Assembly (NCBI RefSeq): GCF_902806685.2 | Contig: NC_048557.2 | Span: 6,754,666-6,818,665 of the forward strand | Direction: 5' to 3' | Source of the DNA: Maniola hyperantus | Lineage: Eukaryota > Arthropoda > Insecta > Lepidoptera > Nymphalidae | DNA: 64,000 nucleotides | Shown here: positions 48,360-59,296 of the stretch, one piece after another | Numbering within the stretch: position 1 is the first letter of the stretch | How the letters are laid out: each line of letters begins with the position of its first letter | Made by a program: the position numbers and the translations under genes | Notes under the pieces: generated by a model | Told to the model about the DNA's origin: nothing | The model's database searches: none | What the model saw: the letters and a program-made list of their open reading frames with translations, nothing else

Positions 48360-51015
48360 CGAAACTTTACTGTACTCGTGGTGATGCGTCATGTGCAGGC
48401 TAGACGCGGCGCTCGAGACGCTGAGCGCGTCGCCTTCACTCGCTCCCTCCGCCTCGTCCCACCGCCGCCGCCCCGACCCGCTGCGAACACGCCCCACCAC
48501 CCCCCCACCACGCTCAAGCGAAGCACCAAGCGACACGGCACAACTCTCCCCCGGAACACCACTATCTCCGCCACAATCCGACGACGAACTCTCCGAACCT
48601 ACACTTATCCCACTTTCGAACTTCGAAGAAGACGATTCGAATTTAGCAGAACCCAAACTACCCTCTTCGATTATACTCGTATCCTCAGTCTCCCGATTTC
48701 CAAATCTAAAAGAACTACTATGTATCCAAGGACGTTTCGTCGTACTGACGTCAGACTTAATAGTCTCCGCGTCGGAACTTTCGTCGTCGGAATGTATCGT
48801 GGCATCCGATTCCTCTGATGATTCTTCCAAACAAGTTTTAAACGAAACATCGGATACCACTGTGATGTTAGAGTTACACGATTGTAATGACCAATGGCCC
48901 GAGTGTTCCGAGTTGGATTTGTGTAATTGCGAAGTATCAGAAGCACAAGATGTATTAGCGCAGTTCGATGTTGAATTAGATCCTAAAGAAATTACATCAG
49001 ATATATCTTTAATAGAGTAAGGTCGGCCAGTCGATGTCAGAGACGAATGTGGAGACATTGATACGTAATATGTGGGACTATCTAAATTACTAAATTTGGT
49101 GTCTGTCCTACCATTAGCCTCATTTCTTTTAACAACTTCGTCGATATTAACTACTGCATAGGGTTCTTCTAAATTTGCGGGAACAGACTTGTTTTTTAAT
49201 AAACCACGCTTTTGTACTGTCGAAGAAGGAGAAACCTCTAAAGTTATATCCGGTGTAGATATACTTTTCTTTATCGCTGAGAATTTAACGACTAGTTCTG
49301 TTGGAAATTCGCGTCTGCTAGCGTGTAGTGAACATGCTCCCGAGTCACAAAAGCACTGGAACGAGGAAGAAACTAACTCCATTTTATTAACGAAGGCATC
49401 CATGTCTATCGTTGCCTTTTCTTCCACTTCTTCCTTGCTCTGCATATCTAATAAATCTTCGGCACTAGTGTGATTTTTGGGAGGTCTTGGCCGACAAAAG
49501 CATATAGCCGTTTCAAAGTAGCTATCTCTTTTACTATTGGGCACTTTAGTGAAGGGCTCTACGTCACGGTAAAGTGTTTCTCTATTAAAAATATAAATAA
49601 ATTCTTGTACAGTCGGAGCCTTGTAAATACAGTGACCAGTACCACGAATGTGATAGCTCGCCAAAGTATCTTTTAGAAATGAATCGTTTCGTTTCGGGAA
49701 ATTTTTCATTGAGTTTCTATCGTGTTCAATATTCGTGAATGTTTTGTGTCTAAAAAGAACTTTTTTCTTCACTTTCTCTGATTTTTTGTTTGGCAAAGTT
49801 CCTACCATTGACGCATACATAGGCTTTTCATCAATTTCAGCACTACAATCAACATTTTCTATGGCACTAGCTTCTGTTGTATCAGAAAAATTGGATGCGT
49901 TCGATTGAGTTCTATTAATACTAGATTTGCTAGACTCTTTTCTTCGCAACATTTTTTGACCATGGCGAAAAGATCTTGATTTTTCTGAAAGGAGAATATC
50001 TTCTAGATTGGATTCATCGATCATAGAATCAGAAGATATACTAGATGACCTACTTATACTAGGCGATGAGTTATTTGATTCCGTGTTTATCATAAAACTC
50101 CTTTTTGGTGGTTCAGGCGCTTTAACTTCAGGTTGAAGTAAAATATTTTCGTATAATACTTTTTTCTCGTCTTCTTTTACTGGTACTTTTGTTGGTATGT
50201 AAGTTCTTGCTGCTGGGGTTGGTCGAATAAAGTTATTTTTTTCTGGCAATATATTTTCATAAATTATGTTTTCACTGTTCAATGGACTTGCTAAATTAGA
50301 CCTTGGTGATGGTTTCGGATTTAAAGCAGTAGGTTTTGTTACTTTAGGCTTTAAAGTCGGAGTATTTTCCGATGTAAACTCGTAAGATTCGTAGCATTCG
50401 TTCACTAAATTAGCCGACTGTATAGAAACATTTGAAGTTATTGATATTCTGTTATCTCTTTTTCTTGGTTCAAATATAGCATGCTTGGTGTCACAGTTTA
50501 TGACTTGTGACGCTGGTTTTATTTTACTTTTACCATCGCACTCGGATTCTTTATGTACTAAACTTTCAGCGATAGATTCTTCACTCAATTCATTATTTTC
50601 TGAAATATTTGGCAAAGAAGTTTTAAATCCTGGACAACTCCTATTGCTTCTGTTGACAGCCGAATCTCTATTTAACGTGCCTAATCTATCTAAAGATATA
50701 GTATCAAATTCATCATTACATGGTATATCACCCGACTCCTCCTTTTTCGACAGTATTTTAAAGAATTTACTATTCCCTATGTGCAATGCGTTTGCACTAT
50801 GTTTCGCATCTGAATGTTTTAACTTTCCATCGACATTCGACTCTAACCCATGATTAGAAATGTTAGGAGCGGAGTTAAATTTTGCTTTGAGGCCCAAGCA
50901 CTTTGAAGCAAGCTTTTTAACGAAACTCTGGGGTGAATTTTTTGTTACAAAAGATGAAGACGGTGTTAATAGGCTATGACTTAAGTTATTGTTTTTCTGG
51001 GTCTCTGGGGCTTTC
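48360..51015 (-). CDS. ANKS1: ANKS1-like adaptor, large exon with disordered tyrosine-motif linker
   Basis: Open exon of 2656 bp (about 885 codons) with acceptor TGTGTTTTACAG|G, donor TTTCG|GTAAGT, entry phase 2 and exit phase 0. It joins the ankyrin exon as RRAIRGRKAPETQKNN. Most of it is Ser/Asn-rich and probably disordered. Two pYxN motifs (IIYENILPEKN near 50255, VLYENILLQPE near 50148) are followed by a proline-rich PEPPKRSF. A more ordered middle part has TLASYHIRGTGHCIYKAP and two cysteine clusters, ETAICFCRPRPPKN and SSSFQCFCDSGACSLH. The C-terminal part is acidic and Ser-rich, then Gly/Arg-rich (GRVRSGSGRRRWDE). I recognise no catalytic domain. The position after the ankyrin repeats matches the long linker of ANKS1 proteins, but the linker is poorly conserved, so identity rests on phase and context. 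Codons before 51015 are intronic, so the Met at 51095 is not a start. Confidence 0.8.
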
Positions 51016-51055
51016 CTGTAAAACACATAAAGCAACAAAAATATATATTTTAAGT

Positions 51056-51061
51056 TTATTT
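51056..51061 (-). promoter_or_regulatory. Candidate polyadenylation signal AATAAA for the short isoform
   Basis: On the minus strand AATAAA occurs about 105 nt after the TGA of the terminal exon and about 40 nt before the acceptor of the next exon. Cleavage would fall just upstream of, or inside, that acceptor region, so use of this site and splicing into the next exon would compete. The region is AT-rich, so a chance hexamer is possible. Confidence 0.45.
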
Positions 51062-51165
51062 TAGAAGCAAATACAATGTTAAGCTTTGTATACATTTACT
51101 GCCACCGAAAAAAATTATCACTTAATAGGTATATAGAAAAATAGTTAATATAATATTTTAATTCA

Positions 51166-52270
51166 TCATTTTTCAGAATCCCAGTCGACTAAAAGTTGTG
51201 CCAACTGATTAATTTTCTTTAGGAATATGTTTTTTACTTTGTCAGATTTTCCTATTCGTTTTGATGGCATGGTATCATCCTCGAAAGGCTCAAAAGTCAT
51301 CGTTTTAAAATCTATCTGGTCATCATGTTCTTCAAGAATTGTATCATTTGAGCGATTTTCTACCTCGACTTGATTAAAATTCTCACAACTATAGAAAATC
51401 TCACGTGATGTTTCTTCATTACGTTTGAGATGACAAAAACAAGGCAGTCGATCAAATTTTTTTTTAGTTCTCTCAAATGGATATTCATTATTGCGCAACG
51501 CCTCAGGTTTTAATTCGTAAATTGAGTCATACTGAGAAGTGTTCTCATGAATACACCCATTAGACCCTCTAAAATGACAACCAGAACTCCCTGAAGATTC
51601 TGAATGCTTGAATTTATAATTCATATCTACATATAAAGCCCCGCTAGATACTGACAAACGATTTTTATTATCTGATTTTAAGGTGCTAGTAGCTTCCAAT
51701 ATTTTGTTTGTAGAATCCATAGATGTGTATATTCCAGAAAAAGATTTCCTAGCGTATTTCTCATAACAAACCCCAGATTTTTCACCTATACCTTCGTAAA
51801 TATTTTCACGCAATAATTTTATATCATCAGGAGTATTTTCATAAATTATTTCATCTTTTGTTGATTTATTTTTTGTAGCCTTAGGCTTTGGTGGTGGCTT
51901 AGGCTTCTTTTTCTGGGAGATGGAATTGACATTGAATGAATGCTCTTCAACTATATTTTCATAAATACCGGTTTGTTCTACTGTGTTTGAGTTAACAGAT
52001 TTATTACGCCATAAATTAAGAAATGAATTAATATAATCATGTGAGTTGGAGTCCTTTGGTAATTCCTGATTGTGACTTTGGTCTTTATTCACATAGGTTA
52101 TATGGTTTGGATTATTAGTTTGTAGTGATCGCCTAACTAAACTCCAGTTTTCGGTGGCTATAATGTTAGCATTAGACACACGTCTTATGTCGCTTATATT
52201 AAGGTTAGTTATAGCATTATTATCTGCAGCATTAGATTGCCTTTCCAACGCCAATTCAGTATCAGTACAC
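51166..52270 (-). CDS. ANKS1: ANKS1-like adaptor, alternative terminal exon (short isoform)
   Basis: Open exon of about 368 codons with acceptor CAATTGCAG|G and entry phase 2, so the join gives RRAIRGRCTDTELALE. It ends at TGA (51168-51166) after NQLAQLLVDWDSEK, with no good splice donor before the stop. AATAAA lies about 105 nt further on (51061-51056). The protein is low-complexity and hydrophilic, with a proline/lysine stretch (KKKPKPPPKPKATKNKS) and tyrosine motifs IYENIVEE, IIYENTPDD and NIYEGIG. YENI-type motifs fit the pYxN consensus of Grb2/Drk-type SH2 domains. A cysteine cluster FDRLPCFCHLKRNEE follows. No enzymatic domain is seen. The exon is in the same entry phase as 48360-51015, so the two look mutually exclusive: this one gives ankyrin repeats plus a tail, without the downstream linker. 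Confidence 0.75.
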
Positions 52271-54213
52271 CTGCAATTGGAATAGTCAACTTTACAATAA
52301 AAGGCTTCGTTAAAAGGAGATTTCGCGATCACAATTCAAATCACGATAAAAACAAAAATAGAAGGGGCAAAAATACGTTTAAAGTCTGAGTTAGTTTATT
52401 TTCATTGGATTGTGCCCATTACAGTCCTCAAAGGACGGCAGTCTTTCTCGTGTCATACAAACTTGTACCTGACCGTCTCTAGACAAAATCAAAGAAACGG
52501 AAGATTTTAATGAGGCTCGCATCGACAGTTTTTGTTTTGCATATCTATAGAAAGAAGAATTCATGTTTTATTTTATTACGAAAAAGCTTTGCAATTGTTC
52601 TTTCCGAGTTTTAGAGTGGTTCTTCATAATAATTAACATAATAATATTATCACAAATTCACAGTACAAAATTTGATACTATTCAATTAAATTAAAGCAGC
52701 TTCGAACTTTTACGTTTAGCATTTCATTTTGTAATTGGTTCCATGAATATTATATCTTTAAGAGATCAATTGAAAAAATAGAACCGTTAGAGATTCTATA
52801 GAAAAACCAAAAAGGGCGTTTACCACGATAGCAATCAAGAGTTCAAAGGTAGCGCGTCGTGTGTCATAATTGAGACGCTCGCTCTCCAATTAAAAGTGAA
52901 TGTTTAGATCCTCTTGTCGAGAGCATCTTTCGAGTAATTAGAGAGATTCCTTTGCGCTCCCCTTCGTGACGCGGACTTTTAGAGAAACCGCAAGCCGTCT
53001 AGTTATTTGAATACGTTTAACATTAAAGGGCATACATAATTTAAGTTTGAAGTAGAGGCATGCAATGTTAGTGGGTTAAAAAGCAAACAAATACATGCAA
53101 CAGAAAGAAGAATTATAGCATTAAAAACTCCATTATTTTGTTCATTTAACACGGATTGTTTTAGTTTTAAACATTTTTGCAAATATGTACCTATACTAAA
53201 TTTTATAAGAGGATGAATTTAAATTATTAGACATTTTGGATGCAGAATTTATAAATTGTATGATCATTTTTGTATTATTATGTAAAGTTTGAATACGAAC
53301 ACGTCATATTGCATTGCAAGTTATGTATATCCAGTGATGTTTTAAAACATAAAACTTTAGGTGCATTGGGCGGTTTTGGGATGAGTAAATTTGATACTGA
53401 TTTGAAACTCCAACAAAAAAAGTCACTGTTATGCCATACAGTCCCCACTGACTGCCATTTTTTTTAAAAAATCACTTAGTACTAAATTTTTAGGGTAGGT
53501 AGTGTAGTAGGAAAAAGTTCACGCCGTAGTTTTAGTATGCTCTCAACACACAAAATGCCTCGCTTCATAATTATAGTTATTGTATCATGTGTGATTAAGT
53601 GATTTTTATACAAAGATCGCCTGACTATGTAATCTATAATAAAAAAATGAATCACTAAATGTGTTGCTCATCGCAAATCTCGAGAACAGCTGAACCGATT
53701 TCGCTAATTCTTTTTTTATAATATTCCTTGAAGTACGAGGATAGTTCTTACGGAGAGAAATTTTTAAAAATTTGAATCGATAGTGAGAAATATTTCTACT
53801 GCAAAACACTATCTAAAAATGAGTTTCTGCAAATAAAGAATTATTTGAAATTTAATTGGAAATGACAGATCGCGACTCTACAAAAACTTTATTCAAATAT
53901 CCGTGAAAGATAAAAACGTCGCTAAGAGCATACTAAAAGTTGGACTGGACTCGTTTCACGCAATACCAAGGGTGTATTGCAAAGGAAGAAGTAGAATATA
54001 ATGTCATTGTAAATTGTACTCTACAACAATGCAAACTGAACTCACATTACAGGTATATGCGGGTAGCTTGTGGGACTGCAGTCTTGTATCGAGTATGGCC
54101 GCGGTTCCTCTTCACTTTCGTAGTTATTCCTCGACGAGTTTTTGAATTCTGCCAATAAAAACTTGCTTTGCTTTTAATCATTCTACGGCTAGGGGCAAAA
54201 TATGTAACGTGTA

Positions 54214-54215
<2 letters not shown>
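52271..54215 (-). other. Intron between ankyrin and tail exons
   Basis: Apart from the dispersed repeat at 53630-53775, nothing is recognised in 52340-53620 or 53780-54215. No conserved exon-like frame with splice sites was seen. Confidence 0.55.
53630..53775 (-). repeat. Dispersed 'gctgacccggcgaacttcgt' repeat, reverse fragment
   Basis: 'gaatcactaaatgtgttgct' to 'cttacggagagaaattttta', matching the middle of 17375-17705. Confidence 0.72.

Positions 54216-54216
<1 letters not shown>

Positions 54217-54302
<86 letters not shown>
54217..54302. repeat. (GT)n microsatellite
   Basis: About 43 uninterrupted GT units, in the intron 3' of the partial ankyrin exon copy. On the transcribed minus strand it reads as an AC repeat. 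Confidence 0.97.
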
Positions 54303-54303
<1 letters not shown>

Positions 54304-54315
54304 GTTACATTAGAA

Positions 54316-54627
54316 GCTGTGATAGCCTAATGGTCAGGACTAATCGTAGGTCTGGAGTTCGATCCCGGGCACGACCCTTTAACTTTTCAGATTTATTTGC
54401 GTTTTCAAGTAATTATAATACCACTTGCTTTAACGGTGAATGAAAACATCGTGAGGATACCTGAATGCCTGAGAGTTCCCCATAATGTTCTCAAAGGTGT
54501 GTGTAGTCTGCCAACCCGCACTTGGCCAGCGTGGTAGACTATGGCCAAAACCATTCTCACTCTGAGAGGAGACTCGTGCTCTGTAGTGAACCGGCGATGC
54601 GTTGATCATGATGATGATGATGATGAC
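54316..54627 (+). mobile_element. tRNA-derived SINE (HE1-like)
   Basis: Near full-length: head 'gctgtgatagcctaatggtc', B box 'gagttcgatcccgggcacg', tail (atg)n at 54607-54627. It starts 13 bp after a long GT microsatellite. Confidence 0.85.
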
Positions 54628-54779
54628 ATTTAGACCTGTCATTTAAGTTTGATTTAGAAACTGTGTACAATAGAATTTAGTCCCAATGTGACTGACATAT
54701 TGAAATGTAAAGGGAGCGATCATTTTGTTGGAGGTTCGTATCAGAAGTGGGATCGCTGCAAATGTTGTGTACCACTCAC

Positions 54780-54915
54780 CTACCTCTTATCGCTCGTCTC
54801 ACTCGCCTCATTGCCTCTTCTGAATAATCGGCAAGGAGTTCCTCAACAGTCTTGTCTCTTCCATCCACTTCGTTCCAGTCTGCACCCGCGTCTAGTAATA
54901 TTCTAACTACTCAAG
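54780..54915 (-). pseudogene. Partial tandem duplicate of the sixth-ankyrin-repeat exon
   Basis: This stretch is nearly identical to the 3' part of the exon at 55061-55291. It reads VVRILLDAGADWNEVDGRDK, then TVEELLADYSEEAMRRVRRA, differing by Glu to Asp, Leu to Trp and Thr to Met. The flanking intron sequence 'tcagaagtgggatcgctgcaaatg' recurs at both copies with a spacing of about 270 bp, so this is a local tandem duplication. Going upstream, the reading frame meets TGA where the parent has the Ser codon of KASVV, and no clear acceptor with a pyrimidine tract precedes it. The donor (GTGAGT, 54779-54774) is intact and stronger than that of the parent. I call it a truncated pseudo-exon, though use through a cryptic acceptor cannot be excluded. 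Confidence 0.8.
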
Positions 54916-55060
54916 CTTTGCTAGAGCATTATTATAATCTGGCTTTATTGTTGTTTACGTCACCTTGTGTTTTAACTCATGACGATTTGTGGAAGCTTCA
55001 TCTAGAATATCAGAAGTGGGATCGCTGCAAATGTAATGTTTACCACTTATACTTTTAAAC

Positions 55061-55291
55061 CTACCTCTTATCGCTCGTCTTACTCGCCTCGTTGCCTCTT
55101 CTGAATAATCGGCAAGGAGTTCCTCAACAGTCTTGTCTCTTCCATCCACTTCGTTCAGGTCTGCACCAGCTTCTAGTAATATCCTCACGACTGAAGCCTT
55201 GCCGAAGCAGGCGGCTTCGTGTAGTGGGGTGCCGGAGTTCGTGCGTATGTTGGGATCTATTCCCGCTGCTAGTAGGAGTTGGACAACCTCC
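55061..55291 (-). CDS. ANKS1: ANKS1-like adaptor, exon with ankyrin repeats 5-6
   Basis: Internal 231-bp exon, acceptor TTATAACAG. It completes repeat 5 (EVVQLLLAAGIDPNIR) and carries repeat 6 (NSGTPLHEAACFGKASVVRI, then LLEAGADLNEV), followed by a charged helix DGRDKTVEELLADYSEEATR. The next exons both need a phase-2 donor, which places the exon end at AGAGGTAG|GTTTAA. That donor is weak compared with GTAAGT. A phase-1 alternative, AGAG|GTAGGT, lies 4 bp upstream but would not keep frame with either downstream exon. A partial tandem copy of this exon lies 270 bp further 3' and has the better donor AGAGGTAG|GTGAGT. This exon ends the ankyrin domain. Confidence 0.88.
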
Positions 55292-55381
55292 CTGTTATAA
55301 AAATGTAACCTGTTAGACTTGATGCATACCCACGGATTGGATCCGAGTCTTTTTCGTAGCTTAAACTGAGACTTATGTAAG

Positions 55382-55531
55382 TATAGTCCGCGACAGGTCG
55401 AGATTGCAATCGGGGTATGAGGCGGGAGGACGCCCCGCACATCCGCACTCGCCCGCACCGGGTTAGCACGGGGGCTGTGCGGATGTGCGATTTCTCTCCC
55501 CGATTTCCATCTCAACCTGTAGCGTACTATA
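55382..55531. mobile_element. GC-rich palindromic MITE, copy 9
   Basis: Complete copy with left end 'tatagtccgcgacaggtcga' and right end 'tctcaacctgtagcgtacta'. It is located 90 bp upstream of the acceptor of the fifth ankyrin exon. Confidence 0.86.
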
Positions 55532-56626
55532 TTTTGTGGTTATAACGACAACATAAATACACATTCTGTGAAAATTTCAACTCTCTACTTATGACGGTTC
55601 ACGATACAGCCGACTGACAGACATAGACGGGCTGACAGATGGACGGACAGCGGAGTAATAGGGTCCCATTGCCACCCTTCAGGTGCGGACCCTGAAACAA
55701 TCTTATTTGATGGCTTGTAGCTAACGGCTCGAACAGTTTTTTCTGCTATCAACTAGACATGTGTCCGCTATAGCTTAACTTAACTGAAAACCGCTGCCGT
55801 GCCTATAGCGTACCGTAGCGTTATTGTCGTAGCTAGCAACGGTTTTCAGTTATCATCTATGACGAACCACCTGACAACGCAACACTGCCAACTGGCAACT
55901 GACAATGCATTGTTTAGTTTTTTGGTAACTAGAAACGCAATAATTATGCCTTCTCTTTCTTTCTTTCACTGAAAGCTGAGAAGGAGCGGTTATTGGCTAC
56001 CGGCTTAGTAACTAAGAACTTGGTAAACCAAAGCCGACCTTATCTCTATTACGCTAAGGCTTAACTGTACAAGTACTTGTCCATTACACTTTGATCTATC
56101 ATTCTAAATACAGTTAGCCTTAGAGTAATAGAGATAAGGTCCTCTTTGGTTTATCAATCTTCATGAAATGTTTTTGGTTAACTGGACTGTGGCAAACTAT
56201 TCGTGCAGGCGTCCACTATAGTTTGACCTATGTCAATGATCAAATTAAACTTTACTGCTATGAACTTAAGGTTGTGATTACTTCACGATATTCATGAAAG
56301 TAAAATTGGTTTTATTTTAGTGAATATGCGCGCGCTAGCTATACAGACGGTATTGATACGGCAGCTAGCTTAGTTACTACTACGGAAACCGCTGCGCGTT
56401 GCGCATATTAAATTAGTTGAAACACAACTCTGATACCGATATTCAGCAACGGTTAACAATATCGGTATTGAAACTAAGTAACTGTTGATTAACCGTTGCC
56501 GTAAATAGCCAATAACGCCCATCTTTACTATCAACCAATCAGTACCTATCAACAATTAATATGGTCGACAAATATCTCCACGTCACGAATCAATCTGTTG
56601 AACATTTTTAGCCGTGTTTTGTCATG

Positions 56627-56786
56627 ACTAATATTCTCCTTTCCCCTCCAACTAAGCGTAAAACTTGTGCTAGGAGTAGGTACGACAAATAGTGCAACGG
56701 GGTGGGGTTTGCTGGTCTGAGCCGTAGACCATCCGAGCCGTGGATTTCAGTCCGCTCCTTTAACCGTTGAACTAATAAGGATTCAA
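56627..56786 (-). mobile_element. SINE with tRNA-Phe-like head, second copy
   Basis: Same family as 16975-17132: 'actaatattctcctttcccc' body, 'ttcagtccgctcctttaacc' in the reverse head. The B-box region is altered by about 25 extra bases ('tgagccgtagaccatccg'). Confidence 0.65.
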
Positions 56787-57779
56787 AGCCTCACAAAGCA
56801 CACAAAAATGAAAATATCACATTGTAAAAAAATCATAGGCTACGGCTCGAACAGGTTTTTTTCAGCTATCAATCAATCAGGATCAACAAATATGGTCGAC
56901 AAATATCTCCACGTCACGAATCAATCCGCTGAATATTCATGTGCAAGTGTAACGAATCCAGTTGACGCTGCATATTTATGCGTTTTACACGCATTTTCAG
57001 TTTTTCAGGGTTCCGTACCCGAAGGGTGCCAACATCCAGACCCTATTACTAAGCCTCCGCTGTTCGTCCGTCTCCGTTTGTCTGCCAGCGAGCTGTATCT
57101 CGTGAACCGTGATAGGTAGTGTTGAAATTTTGTAAAATGTGTAACTACTGAAAAACAACAAATTATAAAAAAATTAAAATGGCTGCCAAAAAAATGAAAA
57201 ATGTGCGAGTCCGACTGGCACTTGACCGGTTTTATTCATTGGCGAATGGTCGTATTGTTTGTTTTACATAAAAGAAAAGTATTTAATTATGTTTATCCTT
57301 ATAAATATCGTGGTGGCGTGCTCTTGGGAAGACCTATGTTCAGCAGTGGACGCAAACAGGCTGATTGATTGATTGATTATAAATATCTACACTTCAGGAT
57401 TAACGTTAGGACCCTTTTCCAGGGAGGTCAGATGCTATCAAATGACCCCTAAAGACGAAAGAGGACCATTCCAGATTTTAACGCTACTTTAAAAATCCAT
57501 GAATAAACTGGTAACTAAAAAAATAAAATGGTGGTCTCCAAAAATTAAAAAATAATCTGGTCAAAATTTCGATAAATCCGGCCGAAATTTAGCACACGTT
57601 TAAAAAGAATGTTCGACTGTCATGACATTCAACAAAATCCAATCCACATCAACAGGCCAAAGGTCCATAACAGGAAAATTTTCTTGGGAATCCCACACAA
57701 CGTCTGTGCAGTGTAGGAAATAATATTTAAATAGCCCAAATTTGGTAGCTTGACAACTCACTTTTGTTTTTGTACCAAC

Positions 57780-58140
57780 TCTTTATAGAAAGTAGCGGTT
57801 GACTCTATAGAGAGTGGGTATCACACTCAGGGATAAAATCCAGAACGAAGAATTCGCATAAGAACTAAAGCGGTTGACATAGCTCAAAGGATTAGTAAGC
57901 TGAAGTGGCAATAGGCAGTTCATGTCTGTCGCAGAATCGACGGCCGATGTATTACCGAGGCAGTGGAGACCACATGACGGGTAAGCGCAGTGTAGGAGGG
58001 CCTGTCACTTGGACCGATGACCTAAAGAAAGTGGCGGGGGGCGGGTGGATGAGGAAGCTGGGGGACTGTTTGGTGGCGCCCTCTTGAAATGGCCTATGCC
58101 CAGCAGTCGACGCATATAAGCCGATGGATTGGATTGCATT
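57780..58140 (+). mobile_element. RTE-type LINE, 3' fragment
   Basis: Plus-strand frames contain VDIAQRISKLKWQ-like and GKRSVGGPVTWTDDLKKVAG, then 'cagcagtcgacgcatataag' and the tail 'gatggattggattg'. A second short tail of the same type ends at 57385 in (gatt)n. Inactive. Confidence 0.78.
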
Positions 58141-58655
58141 GTGCAAATGACTAAAGGGCAACCCTTTAGTCATTTAACCAGTGTTAAAGTACATAAACTA
58201 AATTCCCTCAAATTGCTAACGCGCGTGGCCGCCATTTTAGTGACGGCAGCACTAGACTGAAGTTTCGAGCTGATGGTATATTATTATTTCGACTTACATC
58301 AAAATGACGCCATTTCGATGTTAATGAGACATGGTTACAGCGTAATAGCAATTTGCGGGACTTATAACAGACACGTAGTTACGTACCAAGCATCATAAAT
58401 GTGAATAATAAACAATTTCTGACACCCCGCGTTCACAATAATTCAGAGCGAATCCGCCAACGAGGCACGTTGAAGCGTTATAACGAACGAATATGAATAC
58501 GCAATGCGTGTGTACACGCCTTTACATTAGCATATATTAATATTCAACAATAAATAGTTGCGCCGCTTGTTACAGTACGAAAAGCGGTGGAATAGGATTA
58601 CTTGGTAATTGTATAAAATTGCACTATTTACAGACAACTACTATACATATTATAA

Positions 58656-58901
58656 GCTGTGACAGCCTAGTGGTTAGGACGTCCGCCTTCTAATCGGAGG
58701 TCGGGAAGCCGATCCCGGGCACGCACCTCTAACTTTTCGGAGTTATGTGCGTTTTAATTAATTAAACATCACTTGCTTTAGCGGTGAAGGAAATGCCTGA
58801 GAGTTCTCCATAAAGCTCTCAAAGTCTACGGTCAAAACCCTTCTCACTCTGAGAGGAGACCTGTGCTCTGTAGTGAGCCGGTGATGGGTTGATCATGATG
58901 A
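58656..58901 (+). mobile_element. tRNA-derived SINE (HE1-like), internally deleted
   Basis: The head 'gctgtgacagcctagtggtt' is intact and the body lacks the segment around the AACATCGTGAGG and CACTTGGCCAGC motifs. It ends 'gggttgatcatgatg'. Confidence 0.83.
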
Positions 58902-58986
58902 CTATACATATTGCCTATCATTACTTAAACAATTCACTAAAAAAGCTCAAGTCGACAGTGAATGGATGTGTGTACGCATAGGCAGT

Positions 58987-59092
58987 TATAGTACACGACA
59001 GGTCATGATGGCAATCGGGGCCCTGCATTTCTCGGGGACTCGCGTTCTCCCGCACCGGATTAGCGCGGGGGCTATACAGGTATGCGGGGCGT

Positions 59093-59128
<36 letters not shown>

Positions 59129-59162
59129 CCCCGATTGTCTTCTCGACCTGTCACATACTATA
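58987..59162. mobile_element. GC-rich palindromic MITE with an expanded GTC repeat
   Basis: Left end 'tatagtacacgacaggtcat', right end 'tcgacctgtcacatactata'. In the right arm a run of about twelve GTC triplets (59093-59128) replaces the usual 'gcgtcccc'. It is near the ankyrin exon at 59297. Confidence 0.86.
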
Positions 59163-59296
59163 GGTCCTGCATTTTCCTATTGAATGCATACGTCCGCCAT
59201 TATGCACTACTCCGTTAAAACGTTTCATGACTCCGCGTGCCAGGAGCGATCGGACAGAGTATAGTCAGTAACAGTAGAGATGAGAGTAAAACTTAC

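Larger units (their letters stand above)
55532..58655 (-). other. Intron sequence between ankyrin exons 59297 and 55291
   Basis: Contains dispersed 'gttccgtacc' fragments (55585-55690, 57000-57240), the tRNA-Phe-like SINE and RTE fragments. 56020-56620 has several near-repeated phrases ('ggtaaaccaaagccgacctt', 'tatggtcgacaaatatctcc' at 56561 and again at 56890) that indicate local duplication. No coding found. Confidence 0.6.

Noticed and set aside
48391..49020. Plus-strand open frame of 209 codons
   Set aside because: It is antisense to the large coding exon, whose frame has splice sites and phase continuity. The plus-strand frame has the mirror-image Ser/Thr composition expected of a shadow.
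51016..51095. Start codon of the large exon's frame at 51095
   Set aside because: The 26 codons before 51015 include the polypyrimidine tract and acceptor. They are intronic, and the exon is internal.
54168..54443. Open frame with alternating Cys-Val
   Set aside because: Translation of the GT microsatellite.
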